The notes under the pieces were generated by a model, which ran no database searches, had not been told where the DNA came from, and saw nothing but the letters and a program-made list of their open reading frames with translations. Shown piece by piece: positions 17,256 through 26,613 of a stretch of DNA of 40,429 nucleotides. Source of the DNA: Arcicella sp. GTDB lineage: Bacteria; Bacteroidota; Bacteroidia; Cytophagales; Spirosomataceae. Both the position numbers and the translations under genes were made by a program. Positions within the stretch are counted from its first letter, which is position 1. Every line of letters begins with the position of its first letter. The stretch is from assembly GCA_025354645.1 (NCBI GenBank), contig JANXML010000018.1, positions 1 through 40,429 on the forward strand, in the 5' to 3' direction.

Positions 17256-17589
17256 AGCCTTGATGGAACGCAGATGGATGCTTCGCAACGCAAATTTAAA
17301 AAGATTTTTTATCTGAATATAAAACACTAATTATTCTTAAAATACCAAAAGCCCCTACAAATTAGGGGCTTTTTTATTTATCTCCCCTCCACTTTTTACG
17401 TAAAAACTACCAATTATCCTCCCAAAACCACCACATTCAAATTGGTGATTTCTGGCATACTATTTTTCTTCAACTTTGACCGTTAATCAAAAAATTTGAC
17501 ATTTCATACCCCCTAATATTCGGGATATGAACGTACTTTTTTTTCAATCAACTTTGCCCTAACGTTTTATCTAAAACCCTAATAATCAA
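17256..17589. other. Intergenic region between NFACT and LytTR genes
   Basis: These 334 bases hold a repeat-like patch just after the NFACT stop (about 17263-17315: GGAACGCAGATGGATGCTTCGCAACGC followed by an AAAAAGATTTTTT palindrome), then the NFACT terminator (17347-17376). The rest is an AT-rich leader for the LytTR gene with a weak -7-like CAACTTTG at 17549-17556. No coding sequence is evident. Confidence 0.6.
17347..17376 (+). terminator. Rho-independent terminator after the NFACT gene
   Basis: AAAAGCCCCT (17347-17356), a 7-base loop, AGGGGCTTTT (17364-17373) and a run of six T from 17370. It is a textbook intrinsic terminator about 90 bases after the stop. Confidence 0.92.
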
Positions 17590-17937
17590 ATGAATAATTA
17601 TGACATCACTCATACCTGCGAAATCTTGCGGGGATGGCTTCACTTCAAAAGGAGTAGAAAATCAATTAATTTATCGGAGATTATCATGCTCCGTGCGGAT
17701 GTGAATTATACTACTTTCTACTTAAAAAGTGGAAAACAATTTCTGTCTGCCCGTTCCATCAAACTATTTGAAATTGTATTAGAAGGACACGGCTTTGTCC
17801 GAACACATCGTGCATACATAGTGAACCGTGAACATTTATTGAAATGTGACGAATTAACAGAAAGTATTTTTTTAAGTAATAATCTCACTGCCTTAATTTC
17901 CAGACGGAGAAAGGGGAATTTAACTTTTCAATCTTAA
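17590..17937 (+). CDS. Stand-alone LytTR DNA-binding protein
   Basis: A 115-residue protein that is essentially only a LytTR DNA-binding domain. Family features are IIMLRADVNYTTFYLKSGKQ (strands 1-2), LSARSIKLFEIVLEGHGFVR, and RTHRAYIVNREHL, the most conserved stretch. The end (ALISRRRKGNL) is basic, as expected for the last DNA-contacting strand. There is no receiver domain, so it is not a normal phosphorelay response regulator. It lies 11 bases before the giant surface-protein gene and probably shares its transcript, making that gene its likely target or partner. The orphan LytS kinase at 11950 could be related but is 5 kb away and has no receiver to phosphorylate here. Confidence 0.9.
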   Translation: MNNYDITHTCEILRGWLHFKRSRKSINLSEIIMLRADVNYTTFYLKSGKQFLSARSIKLFEIVLEGHGFVRTHRAYIVNREHLLKCDELTESIFLSNNLTALISRRRKGNLTFQS

Positions 17938-17948
17938 TTTTAGAAAAC

Positions 17949-20900
17949 ATGAAAAAAAATTTACTTTTTATTACTGAGAAATTGAGCAAAATGTTTTGGT
18001 TGCTTTCAGCAATTATTTTTATTTCATTTGGGGTGAAGGCTGGGAAGTTGGGTGTTGTTCCCACAGTAACATATACTACGGAAAACGTTGCGGCTGGAAA
18101 TGTGTTGCAGGGGACTTATCCAGGTACCATACTTTACATACTTAAAATTCAAGCAAGTACCGATGCCGCAAATGTCAGTTGGATAAATTTTACACCAACT
18201 GGTAGCTTTACAAGTACAGATATTTCTCAATATAGTCTTTATTGGAATACTACTAATTCATTTACTGGTGCTACTTTAACACAATCAGTAGGTTCAGGAA
18301 CTGGAAGCGGTGTTTCAAAAACTATTAATGCCGGTTCTACTAACATTCCAGCGGGGCAATCAAGATATTTTTTTATAGTTGCCGCAATCAGTTCAACAGC
18401 GGTAGATGGACATACTATAAAAGTGAATGGCTCGGCAAATCCTGCTACTGCGGATATTTATCCAGCACCAATAATTGTAAATAGTCAAACTGATATTGCG
18501 GGTATTCAAACGATTACAGCACCTAAACCAACCGTGAGTACAGAATCATTAGCCGCATCTAATGTTTTACAAGGAACTAACAATACCCAAATTTATATTG
18601 TAAAAATTATCGCAACATCTGGACCATTAGTTTTTAGTTCATTAAAAATAAAAACGTTGGGTACATATACTCCTTCTGACGTAGGTTATTTTCAAATCTA
18701 CAAAGGCTTAACCAATTCATTTGCCTCTGCTACCTATTTGGGTTATCATGGTTTGTCAATAACAGGCAGTGGGCAAATAATTACATTGGGTGGCTACACT
18801 GAAACTATTCCTATGGGCGAGGCAAGGTATTATTTTATAACTGCAAATATAAGTTCAACAGCAACGGACGGTCATACCATAAAAGTTGATGGTTCGGCAA
18901 ATCCAACTGAGGTTGTTGGATATACCACTACACCAATAATTATAAATAACCAAACTGATATTGCGGGAGTTCAAACCATAACAGCACCAAAACCTACGGT
19001 CAGTACAGAAACATCACCTGCATCTAATGTATTGCAAGGTTCAAATAATAATCCTATTTATATTGTAAAAATTGAAGCAACATCTGAACCTCTTACTTTT
19101 AGTTCATTAAAAATAAAAACATTGGGTACATATACTGCATCTGATGTTAGTTATTTTCAAATCTATAAAGGCTCAACTAATTCATTTGCCTCAGCTACTT
19201 ATTTGGGCTATCATGGTTATTCAATAACGGGGAATGGGCAAATAATTACATTAGGAGGTTATTCAGAAACTATTCCTATGGGCGAAGCAAGGTATTACTT
19301 TATTACAGCAAATATTAGTGCAACAGGTATAGATGGGCATACTATAAAAGTTGATGGCTCTGCAAACCCTCTCGAAATAGCTGGAAATACTACTCCTGTT
19401 ATTGTGAATAATCAAACTGATATTGCGGGAGCTAAAACTATTGTAGCACCGAGAGTAACTTATACAACTGAAACTGTACCTGCATTATCAGTACTCCAAG
19501 GTGAGCAAAAAGTTTTGGTTTATACCTTAAAAATAGCCTCAACAACGCATCAAGTCAATCCAAGTGCTATCACTTTTAATATTACAGGGAATTATACAAA
19601 TAATGATGTCCAATATTTTCAAGTATGGACAAATACTACTAACACATTAACGGGTGCAACAAATACAGGAACAAATACTTCAAATTCAACAGGCTCTGGG
19701 GAATCTTTTTATCAAGGGGCTGCCACAACTATTCCAGTTGGAGAATCAAGATATATATTTTTGACAGCATCTCTTAAACCCACGGCTATTGAAGGACATA
19801 CAATTAAAGTAAACGGTTCTTCAAATCCTGTTAATGTCGTTTTCAATTCAACCAATCCTATAGTTACCAATAATCAAACTGATGTGACTGGAATTCAAAC
19901 TATTGTGGCACCGAGAGTAACATATACAACTGAGTCAGTACCTCCACTAAATGTATTACAGAATGACCCAAAAGTATTGATTTACACCTTAAAAATAGCC
20001 TCTACGACTCACCCAGTAGGCGTTGGGCTTATTTCTTATAACATCACTGGCACTTATACGAATAATGATGTTCAATACTTTCAAGTATGGACAAATACTA
20101 CTAACACATTAACGGGTGCAACAAATACAGGTACTAATACTTCAAATTCGACTGGTACGGGAGAAGTATTTATCCAAGGAGCTGCGGCAACAATTCCTTT
20201 TGGGGAGTCAAGGTATTTTTTTTTAACTGCACTTTTGAAACCTACCTCAATTGTTGGTCATACAATTAAAGTAAATGGTTCAGTAAATCCAATAATAGTT
20301 ACCTATAATTATGTAACACCAATCATCACCAACAACCAATCCGACATCGCAGGCAAACAAACCATCGGCACGCCATTATTCACTTACACAACTGAATCTT
20401 CAACTGCCAAAATCATTGCCAAAGGCACTGCAAACCATCCTTTTTATACTTTAAAAGTAGTAGGTGGCTCAGTGGGTGGCACAATCACCAATTTGTCAGT
20501 TCAAACGGCGGGTACTTATAATGGGAGTGATATTGGGAGTTTTTCATTATACAGAAACAGTACGCCAAGCATCACAGGGGCAACTTTGCTGGCAACGGAC
20601 AATACTTCAACGGGTAATGGCGAAACGCTAACTTTCCCAACGGGTTACGTGGAAATTGATGCGGGTACAACCACTTATCTCATCGTGAGGGCAAACGTAA
20701 ATTCGGGTGCTACTTCGGGTAATACTTTTTTTATTAACGGTGGAGCAAATCCTATCACCACCACCAATAGTGGTTTGGTTGCCACCATTACCAACAGTCA
20801 AACCAACGTAGCGGGTATTCAAACCATTGGTGTTCCGCCTACTTTTACTTCCGTCATTTCAAATATTGCGGCAAATACTACGGTAAACTTATGTACGGCA

Positions 20901-23891
20901 GTGGTTAATTATACACCCACCACCGCAGGTTCGCCCACGCCAACACTTTCCTATATTTTCACGGGAGCAACCACGGGAAGTGGCAGTGGTTCGGGAAGTG
21001 GTGCAGTTTTTAATAAGGGCGTAACGAATGTAGTAATCTCAGCAACGAATGCCTGTTTACCCGATGCTACACAAAGTTTTACGGTTACAATTTCTGATGC
21101 ACAATTACCCACCATCACCGCCCCTGCCAATGTAACTGCCACCACCAATACGGCTTGTACGGCAACTGGGGTGGTTTTAGGAACGCCCACAACGGCGGAT
21201 AATTGTTCGGTGGCATCGGTTACTAATAATGCTCCAACGGCATTCCCTTTGGGAGTTACCACAGTAATCTGGACTGTTACGGATGGTTCGGGAAATATTA
21301 AAACGGCTAATCAAACGGTAACGGTTACGGATAATATTTTACCCACCATCACCGCCCCTGCCAATGTAACTGCCACCACCAATACGGCTTGTACGGCAAC
21401 TGGGGTGGTTTTAGGAACGCCCACAACGGCGGATAATTGTTCGGTGGCATCGGTTACTAATAATGCTCCAACAACATTCCCTTTGGGAGTTACCACAGTA
21501 ATTTGGACGGTTACGGATGGTTCGGGAAATATTAAAACCGCTAATCAAACGGTAACAGTTACGGATAATATTTTACCCACCATAACGGCTCCTGCCAACG
21601 TTACTGCTACAACCAATACGGCTTGCACAGCAACGGGTGTAGCTTTGGGTCTTCCAACAACGGCTGATAATTGTTCGGTGGCTTCAACCACCAATAATGC
21701 ACCAACGGCTTTCCCAATCGGTGTTACAACGGTGGTTTGGACGGTAACGGATGGGGCGGGAAATATTAAAACCGCTAATCAAACCGTGACCGTTACGGAT
21801 AATGTTTTACCAACCATCACGCCTCCTGCCAATGTCACAGCAAACACCAATACAGCTTGTACGGCAACTGGGGTGGTTTTGGGAACTCCCACAACGGCGG
21901 ATAATTGCTCCGTTGCATCCACTACAAACAATGCTCCAACGGCTTTTCCATTGGGTGCAACGACGGTGATTTGGACGGTTACGGATGGTGCTGGAAATAC
22001 GAAAACGGCAACGCAAACGGTAACAATTACGGATAATGTTTTACCCACGATTACGGCACCTGCCAATGTGATAGCCACGGGTTGTACCTCTGCAACGGGC
22101 GTAGTTTTGGGTACGCCCACCACAGCGGATAATTGCTCGGTTGCTTCCACTACCAATAATGCACCGACCACTTTTCCAGCGGGTGCAACAACGGTAACTT
22201 GGACGGTTACGGATGGGTCTGGAAATATAAAAACGGCAACACAAACGGTCACGGTGGTTGATAATATTTTACCAACCATAACGGCTCCTGCCAACGTTAC
22301 TGCTACGACAAATACGGCTTGCACGGCAACAGGAGTAGTTTTGGGAACTCCGACTACGGCAGATAATTGTTCGGTGGCATCGGTTACTAATAATGCTCCA
22401 ACGGCTTTTCCATTAGGTGCAACAACGGTGGTTTGGACGGTAACGGATGGGGCGGGAAATATTAAAATCGCTAATCAAACCGTGACCGTTACGGATAATA
22501 TTTTACCAACCATCTCGGCTCCTGCAAACGTAAATGCCACGACAAATACGGCTTGTACGGCAACTGGTGTGGCTTTGGGAACGCCTACAACGGCTGATAA
22601 TTGTTCGGTTGCATCCACTACAAACAACGCCCCAACGGCTTTTCCATTGGGTGCAACAACGGTGATTTGGACGGTTACGGATGGCTCGGGAAATACAAAA
22701 ACCGCAACGCAAACGGTAACAATTACGGATAATGTTTTACCAACCATTACGGCACCTGCCAATGTGAATGCCACAACAAATACGGCTTGTACGACAACAG
22801 GCGTGGTTTTAGGCTCACCCATCACAGCGGATAATTGTTCCGTTGCTTCAACCACCAATAATGCTCCGACCGTTTTTCCCTTGGGAATAACTACGGTAAT
22901 TTGGACGGTTACTGACGGTGCGGGAAACATTAAAACCGCTAATCAGACCGTAACAATTACGGATAATACTTTACCAACCATAACGGCTCCTGCGAATGTG
23001 ACAGCCATCATCAATAGTGGTTGTACGGCAACGGGTGTAGTTTTAGGAACTCCGACAACTTCGGATAATTGCTCGGTAGCTTCAACTACCAATAATGCAC
23101 CAACAGCATTTCCAATTGGTGTTACAACGGTGGTTTGGACGGTAACGGATGGGGCGGGAAATATTAAAACCGCTAATCAAACCGTGACCGTTACGGATAA
23201 TGTTTTACCAACCATTACTGCCCCTACCAATGTCACAGCCACAACAAATACGGGTTGTACGGCTACTGGTGTAGTTTTGGGTACGCCTATAACGGCTGAT
23301 AATTGTTCCGTTGCATCCACTACTAACGACGCTCCGACAGCTTTCCCATTGGGTGCAACAACAGTAATTTGGACGGTTACGGATGGTTCTGGAAATACAA
23401 AAACCGCTACGCAAACGGTCACGATTACGGATAATATTTTACCAACCATAACGGCTCCTGCCAATGTAAATGCCATAACAAACACTTCTTGTACAGCTTC
23501 TGGGGTGGTTTTAGGTTCACCAATCACGGCAGATAATTGTTCAGTAGCTTCAACCACTAATAATGCTCCAACTACTTTTCCAATTGGTTCAACAACAGTA
23601 ATTTGGACGGTTACGGATGGGGCTGGAAATACAAAAACTGCCAATCAAACGGTTACGGTTACTTCGAGTGGAGGCAGTAGTAGTATTGTTATTTCAACTC
23701 AATCGGGTGATTGGAACACGCCATCAACTTGGCAATGTGGGGATTTACCAACGGCTACGAAAGTGGTTCAAGTTCAATCAGGACACATTGTTAATATTAG
23801 TAGCGATGTTCATGCGAAAGATGTCAAATTCTTAGGCACTGGAAAACTCAACTATACGGGAACGGCAGGAAAGTTATTTTTAAATCAATAA
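17949..23891 (+). CDS. Giant secreted repeat protein with six 155-residue modules and eleven HYR repeats
   Basis: A 1980-residue exported protein. A signal peptide (MFWLLSAIIFISFGVKA at the end of the leader) is followed by six related modules starting near residues 37, 193, 348, 502, 656 and 810. A divergent HYR/PKD-like module comes next (about 964-1052), then eleven HYR-type immunoglobulin-like repeats from residue 1053, each starting LPTITAPANV and ending TVTVTDN. The last 65 or so residues (SGDWNTPSTWQCGDLPTATK, then HIVNISSDVHAKDVKFLG) resemble a short beta-helix start seen after HYR arrays. HYR proteins are usually adhesins or extracellular matrix-like filaments. No type IX C-terminal sorting domain or LPXTG-like anchor is visible; the protein ends abruptly at KLFLNQ. 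High Thr/Asn and few charged residues fit an extended surface stalk. Confidence 0.9.
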   Translation: MKKNLLFITEKLSKMFWLLSAIIFISFGVKAGKLGVVPTVTYTTENVAAGNVLQGTYPGTILYILKIQASTDAANVSWINFTPTGSFTSTDISQYSLYWNTTNSFTGATLTQSVGSGTGSGVSKTINAGSTNIPAGQSRYFFIVAAISSTAVDGHTIKVNGSANPATADIYPAPIIVNSQTDIAGIQTITAPKPTVSTESLAASNVLQGTNNTQIYIVKIIATSGPLVFSSLKIKTLGTYTPSDVGYFQIYKGLTNSFASATYLGYHGLSITGSGQIITLGGYTETIPMGEARYYFITANISSTATDGHTIKVDGSANPTEVVGYTTTPIIINNQTDIAGVQTITAPKPTVSTETSPASNVLQGSNNNPIYIVKIEATSEPLTFSSLKIKTLGTYTASDVSYFQIYKGSTNSFASATYLGYHGYSITGNGQIITLGGYSETIPMGEARYYFITANISATGIDGHTIKVDGSANPLEIAGNTTPVIVNNQTDIAGAKTIVAPRVTYTTETVPALSVLQGEQKVLVYTLKIASTTHQVNPSAITFNITGNYTNNDVQYFQVWTNTTNTLTGATNTGTNTSNSTGSGESFYQGAATTIPVGESRYIFLTASLKPTAIEGHTIKVNGSSNPVNVVFNSTNPIVTNNQTDVTGIQTIVAPRVTYTTESVPPLNVLQNDPKVLIYTLKIASTTHPVGVGLISYNITGTYTNNDVQYFQVWTNTTNTLTGATNTGTNTSNSTGTGEVFIQGAAATIPFGESRYFFLTALLKPTSIVGHTIKVNGSVNPIIVTYNYVTPIITNNQSDIAGKQTIGTPLFTYTTESSTAKIIAKGTANHPFYTLKVVGGSVGGTITNLSVQTAGTYNGSDIGSFSLYRNSTPSITGATLLATDNTSTGNGETLTFPTGYVEIDAGTTTYLIVRANVNSGATSGNTFFINGGANPITTTNSGLVATITNSQTNVAGIQTIGVPPTFTSVISNIAANTTVNLCTAVVNYTPTTAGSPTPTLSYIFTGATTGSGSGSGSGAVFNKGVTNVVISATNACLPDATQSFTVTISDAQLPTITAPANVTATTNTACTATGVVLGTPTTADNCSVASVTNNAPTAFPLGVTTVIWTVTDGSGNIKTANQTVTVTDNILPTITAPANVTATTNTACTATGVVLGTPTTADNCSVASVTNNAPTTFPLGVTTVIWTVTDGSGNIKTANQTVTVTDNILPTITAPANVTATTNTACTATGVALGLPTTADNCSVASTTNNAPTAFPIGVTTVVWTVTDGAGNIKTANQTVTVTDNVLPTITPPANVTANTNTACTATGVVLGTPTTADNCSVASTTNNAPTAFPLGATTVIWTVTDGAGNTKTATQTVTITDNVLPTITAPANVIATGCTSATGVVLGTPTTADNCSVASTTNNAPTTFPAGATTVTWTVTDGSGNIKTATQTVTVVDNILPTITAPANVTATTNTACTATGVVLGTPTTADNCSVASVTNNAPTAFPLGATTVVWTVTDGAGNIKIANQTVTVTDNILPTISAPANVNATTNTACTATGVALGTPTTADNCSVASTTNNAPTAFPLGATTVIWTVTDGSGNTKTATQTVTITDNVLPTITAPANVNATTNTACTTTGVVLGSPITADNCSVASTTNNAPTVFPLGITTVIWTVTDGAGNIKTANQTVTITDNTLPTITAPANVTAIINSGCTATGVVLGTPTTSDNCSVASTTNNAPTAFPIGVTTVVWTVTDGAGNIKTANQTVTVTDNVLPTITAPTNVTATTNTGCTATGVVLGTPITADNCSVASTTNDAPTAFPLGATTVIWTVTDGSGNTKTATQTVTITDNILPTITAPANVNAITNTSCTASGVVLGSPITADNCSVASTTNNAPTTFPIGSTTVIWTVTDGAGNTKTANQTVTVTSSGGSSSIVISTQSGDWNTPSTWQCGDLPTATKVVQVQSGHIVNISSDVHAKDVKFLGTGKLNYTGTAGKLFLNQ
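18057..20838 (+). repeat. Six tandem ~155-residue modules
   Basis: The modules start at about 18057, 18525, 18990, 19452, 19914 and 20376, so spacing is nearly constant (154-156 codons). Each begins P-x-(V/F)-x-(S/Y)-T-E, has a middle YFQ(I/V) or SLY strand and ends NNQTDIAGxQTI. Modules 2 and 3 are a close pair, as are 4 and 5; 19617-19669 and 20079-20131 are identical over 53 bases. Confidence 0.9.
21105..23666 (+). repeat. Eleven tandem HYR repeats of 234 bp
   Basis: Units start at 21105, 21339, 21573, 21807, 22041, 22269, 22503, 22737, 22971, 23205 and 23439. All are 78 codons except the fifth (76). Units 1 and 2 differ at only about six of 234 bases, indicating very recent duplication. 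Units 3/6/9, 4/7/10 and, more weakly, 5/8/11 share distinctive residues, suggesting a three-unit (about 702-bp) higher-order period. Each unit has two conserved Cys (TACTATG and ADNCSVAS) that could form a disulfide. Confidence 0.95.
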
Positions 23892-23898
23892 AACCCAA

Positions 23899-23928
23899 AA
23901 AGAGGAGGTAATTAATCACCTCCTCTTT
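23899..23928. terminator. Bidirectional terminator between convergent genes
   Basis: AAAGAGGAGGT (23899-23909) pairs perfectly with ACCTCCTCTTT (23918-23928) across an 8-base loop. It begins 7 bases after the giant-protein stop and ends directly against the stop of the convergent DUF4230 gene. The T-run is short, but A and T tracts flank both sides. Confidence 0.8.
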
Positions 23929-24561
23929 CTACAATTTTTCAAACCCAATCTGCTCACTCAACAACCTCTGCTCCTCTTTCATTGGCAATTGAAAATCAAT
24001 ATTCCAACCCATCGAACTTGCCATTTGGCTCAACATAACCACAGCCTGTTTTTTCGCAATTTTGGGTAATTCACTGGCAATAGCTTTGGTTTGCATCGTC
24101 TGTTTTGCATCCGCTAATAAAGCAGTATATTCTTCATTTTTAAACATATTGAAAAGTCCTTGGTCAATGTCATAGAATTTGTAATCTGAATCCGTACTCA
24201 AAATTTCGGGTTCTGGAAACTCTTCTATAATCATAGTTCGATTGCCTTCTTGCCAACGAATTTTCACTTTCGCAAAATCAAATCCTACTAAAACCTTTGC
24301 TTTTGCCACGATTAAAGCCTTTTTATTCATGGTGGTTAAACCAAATAAAACCTCTTTTTCAGAACTGTGATCGTATATTTCAGAAAAGTGTCCTTCTGCC
24401 AAAACAACTTTAAAAACCTTTTCGATTCTTTCTAATAAAACAGTAGATTCGTTTTTGATGAGTGTCGCCTGCTTAAAAGTAAATTTATTATACACTGAAA
24501 AAATACCGAAACCAGCGGCTATTCCAATTAGACAAAACAAAATATTTAGGATTGATAACAT
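23929..24561 (-). CDS. DUF4230 domain protein
   Basis: A 210-residue protein with one N-terminal membrane segment (MLSILNILFCLIGIAAGFGI) and the rest outside the membrane. The body matches DUF4230 as I know it: VFKVVLAEGHFSEIYDH, KKALIVAKAKVLVGFDFAKV, an IRWQEGNRTMIIEEFPEPEI strand pair, and a helical end with ALLADAKQTMQTKAI. DUF4230 has no established function; its domain has an AsmA/prohibitin-like strand-helix character by my impression only. It is transcribed alone, convergent with the giant repeat protein. Confidence 0.85.
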   Translation of the reverse strand: MLSILNILFCLIGIAAGFGIFSVYNKFTFKQATLIKNESTVLLERIEKVFKVVLAEGHFSEIYDHSSEKEVLFGLTTMNKKALIVAKAKVLVGFDFAKVKIRWQEGNRTMIIEEFPEPEILSTDSDYKFYDIDQGLFNMFKNEEYTALLADAKQTMQTKAIASELPKIAKKQAVVMLSQMASSMGWNIDFQLPMKEEQRLLSEQIGFEKL

Positions 24562-24809
24562 AATTTTAAATTTTAAGAGCCTGATTATTAACTATTTAAC
24601 ATTATCTATGGCAAAATTTTTAAAAACATCTAATAAATTCTGAATAGTAAATTTTAAACCAAATAAAGTTTCAACAATTACCCCGTTTTCAGAACCTTGA
24701 AATATACATTTTATTAGAAAAAATAGTAAATAAATGGTAATTTTGAAGTCGAAATTAATCAATTATTTCATACTGTTATTCCAAATAACCAATTAAAACA
24801 CAACAACCC

Positions 24810-26450
24810 ATGCAACAACACGGATTACAAACTTTTGATTATTTAGTTTTTCTGTTCTATTTCATTCTGGTATCAAGTTATGGCTACTGGATTTATAACA
24901 AGAAAAAAGCAAAAGAAACTAACACAAAAGACTTCTTTTTGGCGGAGGGTTCACTTACGTGGTGGGCAATTGGTGCATCTCTAATCGCCTCAAATATCTC
25001 TGCCGAACAAATGATTGGGATGTCTGGAAACGGTTTTTCGATGGGGCTTGGCATTTCTACTTACGAATGGATGGCAGCGGCTACATTATTAGTGGTTGCA
25101 GTATTTTTCATGCCTATTTATTTAAAAAATAAAATATCAACCATGCCTCAGTTTTTGAGTCAGCGTTATAATAAAACGGTGAGCTTAATCATGGCAATTT
25201 TCTGGTTGATTCTTTATATTACGGTAAATTTAACAGCAATTCTTTATTTAGGAGCATTGGCAGTATCAGAAATATCGGGAATATCATTTTATACTTGTAT
25301 GGTATTATTAGCCGTTTTTGCCGTAATAATCACCATCGGAGGAATGAAAGTAATTGGCTTCACAGACGTTATTCAAGTGTTTTTCTTGGTAATTGGCGGT
25401 TTAGCGGCTACCTATTTAGCTTTAACTTTGGTATCTGGAACGGATGGATTGAGCGGCTTGGTTGATGGTTTTAAAATGATGACTGCAAATCACGATGATC
25501 ATTTTCACATGATTTATAAAGATAATCCAGACCCTCACGCTCATTCAAATTATATGTCGTTGCCAGGTCTAACCGTACTTTTTGGCGGTATGTGGATTGT
25601 GAATTTAAACTATTGGGGTTGCAATCAATACATCACGCAACGGGCTTTGGGTGCGGATTTAAACACTGCCCGAAAAGGTTTATTATTTGCTGCATTTTTG
25701 AAATTATTAATGCCAGTAATCGTAACGTTGCCAGGAATTGCCGCTTACGCTTTATATCAAAAAGGCGGTTTTCAACAAGAAATGTTGGATGCAACGGGTC
25801 AGTTTAATCAAGACAGAGCTTATCCAGTATTATTAAATTTATTACCCGCAGGTTTGAAAGGGCTTTCGTTTGCAGCTTTAACGGCGGCAGTTGTGGCTTC
25901 ATTAGCGGGTAAGGCAAACAGTATTTCAACCATTTTCACCCTTGATGTTTTCAAACCTTATTTCGCCAAAGATATGTCGGAAAAGCAATTGGTTTGGGTT
26001 GGAAGAATTGTGATTATCGTAGCCATGATTTTGGCAATCGTGGTTTCTCCATTCATGGGAATTGATAAAAAAGGTGGTTTCCAATTCATTCAAGAAATGA
26101 CGGGATTACTTTCACCTGGTATTTTTGCCGCTTTCATTATGGGATTTTTCTGGAAAAGAACAAACTCGGCGGGTGCATTTTTTGCAATTGTAGGTGGTTT
26201 TCTGATTGCCTTAGCGATGCACAACAACTGGCTCCCAGGCACAGATTGGACTCAAATGCCTTTCCTCGACCGTATGGGATGGGTTTTTGTGATATGTATT
26301 TCCGTAATGTTTATCTTAGGATTTGTATTACCTGATGAGAAAAAAGGATTAGAAATTGATGCTTCAATGTTTAAAACTACGCAAGGTTTTGCTATTGGTG
26401 CTGGGATTGTGATTCTTACCTTGATTGGTTTATATACTTATTTCTGGTAA
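24810..26450 (+). CDS. Sodium/solute symporter (SSS family, SGLT-like)
   Basis: An inner-membrane Na+-coupled transporter, 546 residues with about 14 hydrophobic segments, the usual SSS length. The core signature WWAIGASLIASNISAEQMIGM (about 50-70), followed by GISTYEWMAAATLL, closely follows the pattern of Vibrio SGLT and its sugar-transporting relatives, so a sugar substrate is likely. FLSQRYNKTVSLIMAIFW and GKANSISTIFTLDVFKPYF also match. The loop with NHDDHFHMIYKDNPDPHAH (about 230) is unusually rich in His and Asp. The next gene, after a terminator, is a DUF5916 outer-membrane protein, so there is no clear sugar-use operon to name the substrate. Confidence 0.92.
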   Translation: MQQHGLQTFDYLVFLFYFILVSSYGYWIYNKKKAKETNTKDFFLAEGSLTWWAIGASLIASNISAEQMIGMSGNGFSMGLGISTYEWMAAATLLVVAVFFMPIYLKNKISTMPQFLSQRYNKTVSLIMAIFWLILYITVNLTAILYLGALAVSEISGISFYTCMVLLAVFAVIITIGGMKVIGFTDVIQVFFLVIGGLAATYLALTLVSGTDGLSGLVDGFKMMTANHDDHFHMIYKDNPDPHAHSNYMSLPGLTVLFGGMWIVNLNYWGCNQYITQRALGADLNTARKGLLFAAFLKLLMPVIVTLPGIAAYALYQKGGFQQEMLDATGQFNQDRAYPVLLNLLPAGLKGLSFAALTAAVVASLAGKANSISTIFTLDVFKPYFAKDMSEKQLVWVGRIVIIVAMILAIVVSPFMGIDKKGGFQFIQEMTGLLSPGIFAAFIMGFFWKRTNSAGAFFAIVGGFLIALAMHNNWLPGTDWTQMPFLDRMGWVFVICISVMFILGFVLPDEKKGLEIDASMFKTTQGFAIGAGIVILTLIGLYTYFW

Positions 26451-26457
26451 AATTTTT

Positions 26458-26500
26458 GAACCGCAAGGACGGAAAGACGCAAATATTTTTTAAATATTTT
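26458..26500. repeat. GACGCAAA-type repeat word after the symporter
   Basis: ACCGCAAGGACGGAAAGACGCAAATATTTTTTAAATATTT-type sequence: a short GACG/GGACGG word repeated with changes, then an AT palindrome. It belongs to the same stylistic class as the other stutter repeats in the window and lies directly before the terminator hairpin. Confidence 0.45.
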
Positions 26501-26537
26501 AACGCTGGTTGGGTTTTGAATCCAGCCAGCGTTTTTT
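26501..26537 (+). terminator. Rho-independent terminator after the symporter gene
   Basis: AACGCTGGTTGG (26501-26512) pairs with CCAGCCAGCGTT (26522-26533) with one G-U pair and a 9-base loop, followed by six T. Confidence 0.92.
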
Positions 26538-26582
26538 GTATGAAAACAGCTAATACCAGTTTTTTACAATTTTAAAATTCTT

Positions 26583-26590
26583 TACCTTTG
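26583..26590 (+). promoter_or_regulatory. Possible -7 promoter box for the DUF5916 gene
   Basis: TACCTTTG matches TAnnTTTG and lies 23 bases before the start codon, after a terminator that insulates it from the symporter gene. The upstream TTG is not clear; TTT is present at that position. Confidence 0.45.
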
Positions 26591-26613
26591 CATTTGAAAA
26601 TCATCAACAACTT

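Noticed and set aside
21779-22324. Long open frames on the - strand in the HYR array (also 20951-21262, 22475-22930 and 23177-23644)
   Set aside because: They repeat with the 234-bp unit because the opposite strand of a repeated coding sequence lacks stops; the + strand frame is continuous and clearly the gene.
21105-23666. Regular repeats that could suggest a CRISPR array or satellite
   Set aside because: The 234-bp period is codon-phased, the repeats encode HYR domains, and there are no 20-40 bp repeats with unrelated spacers.
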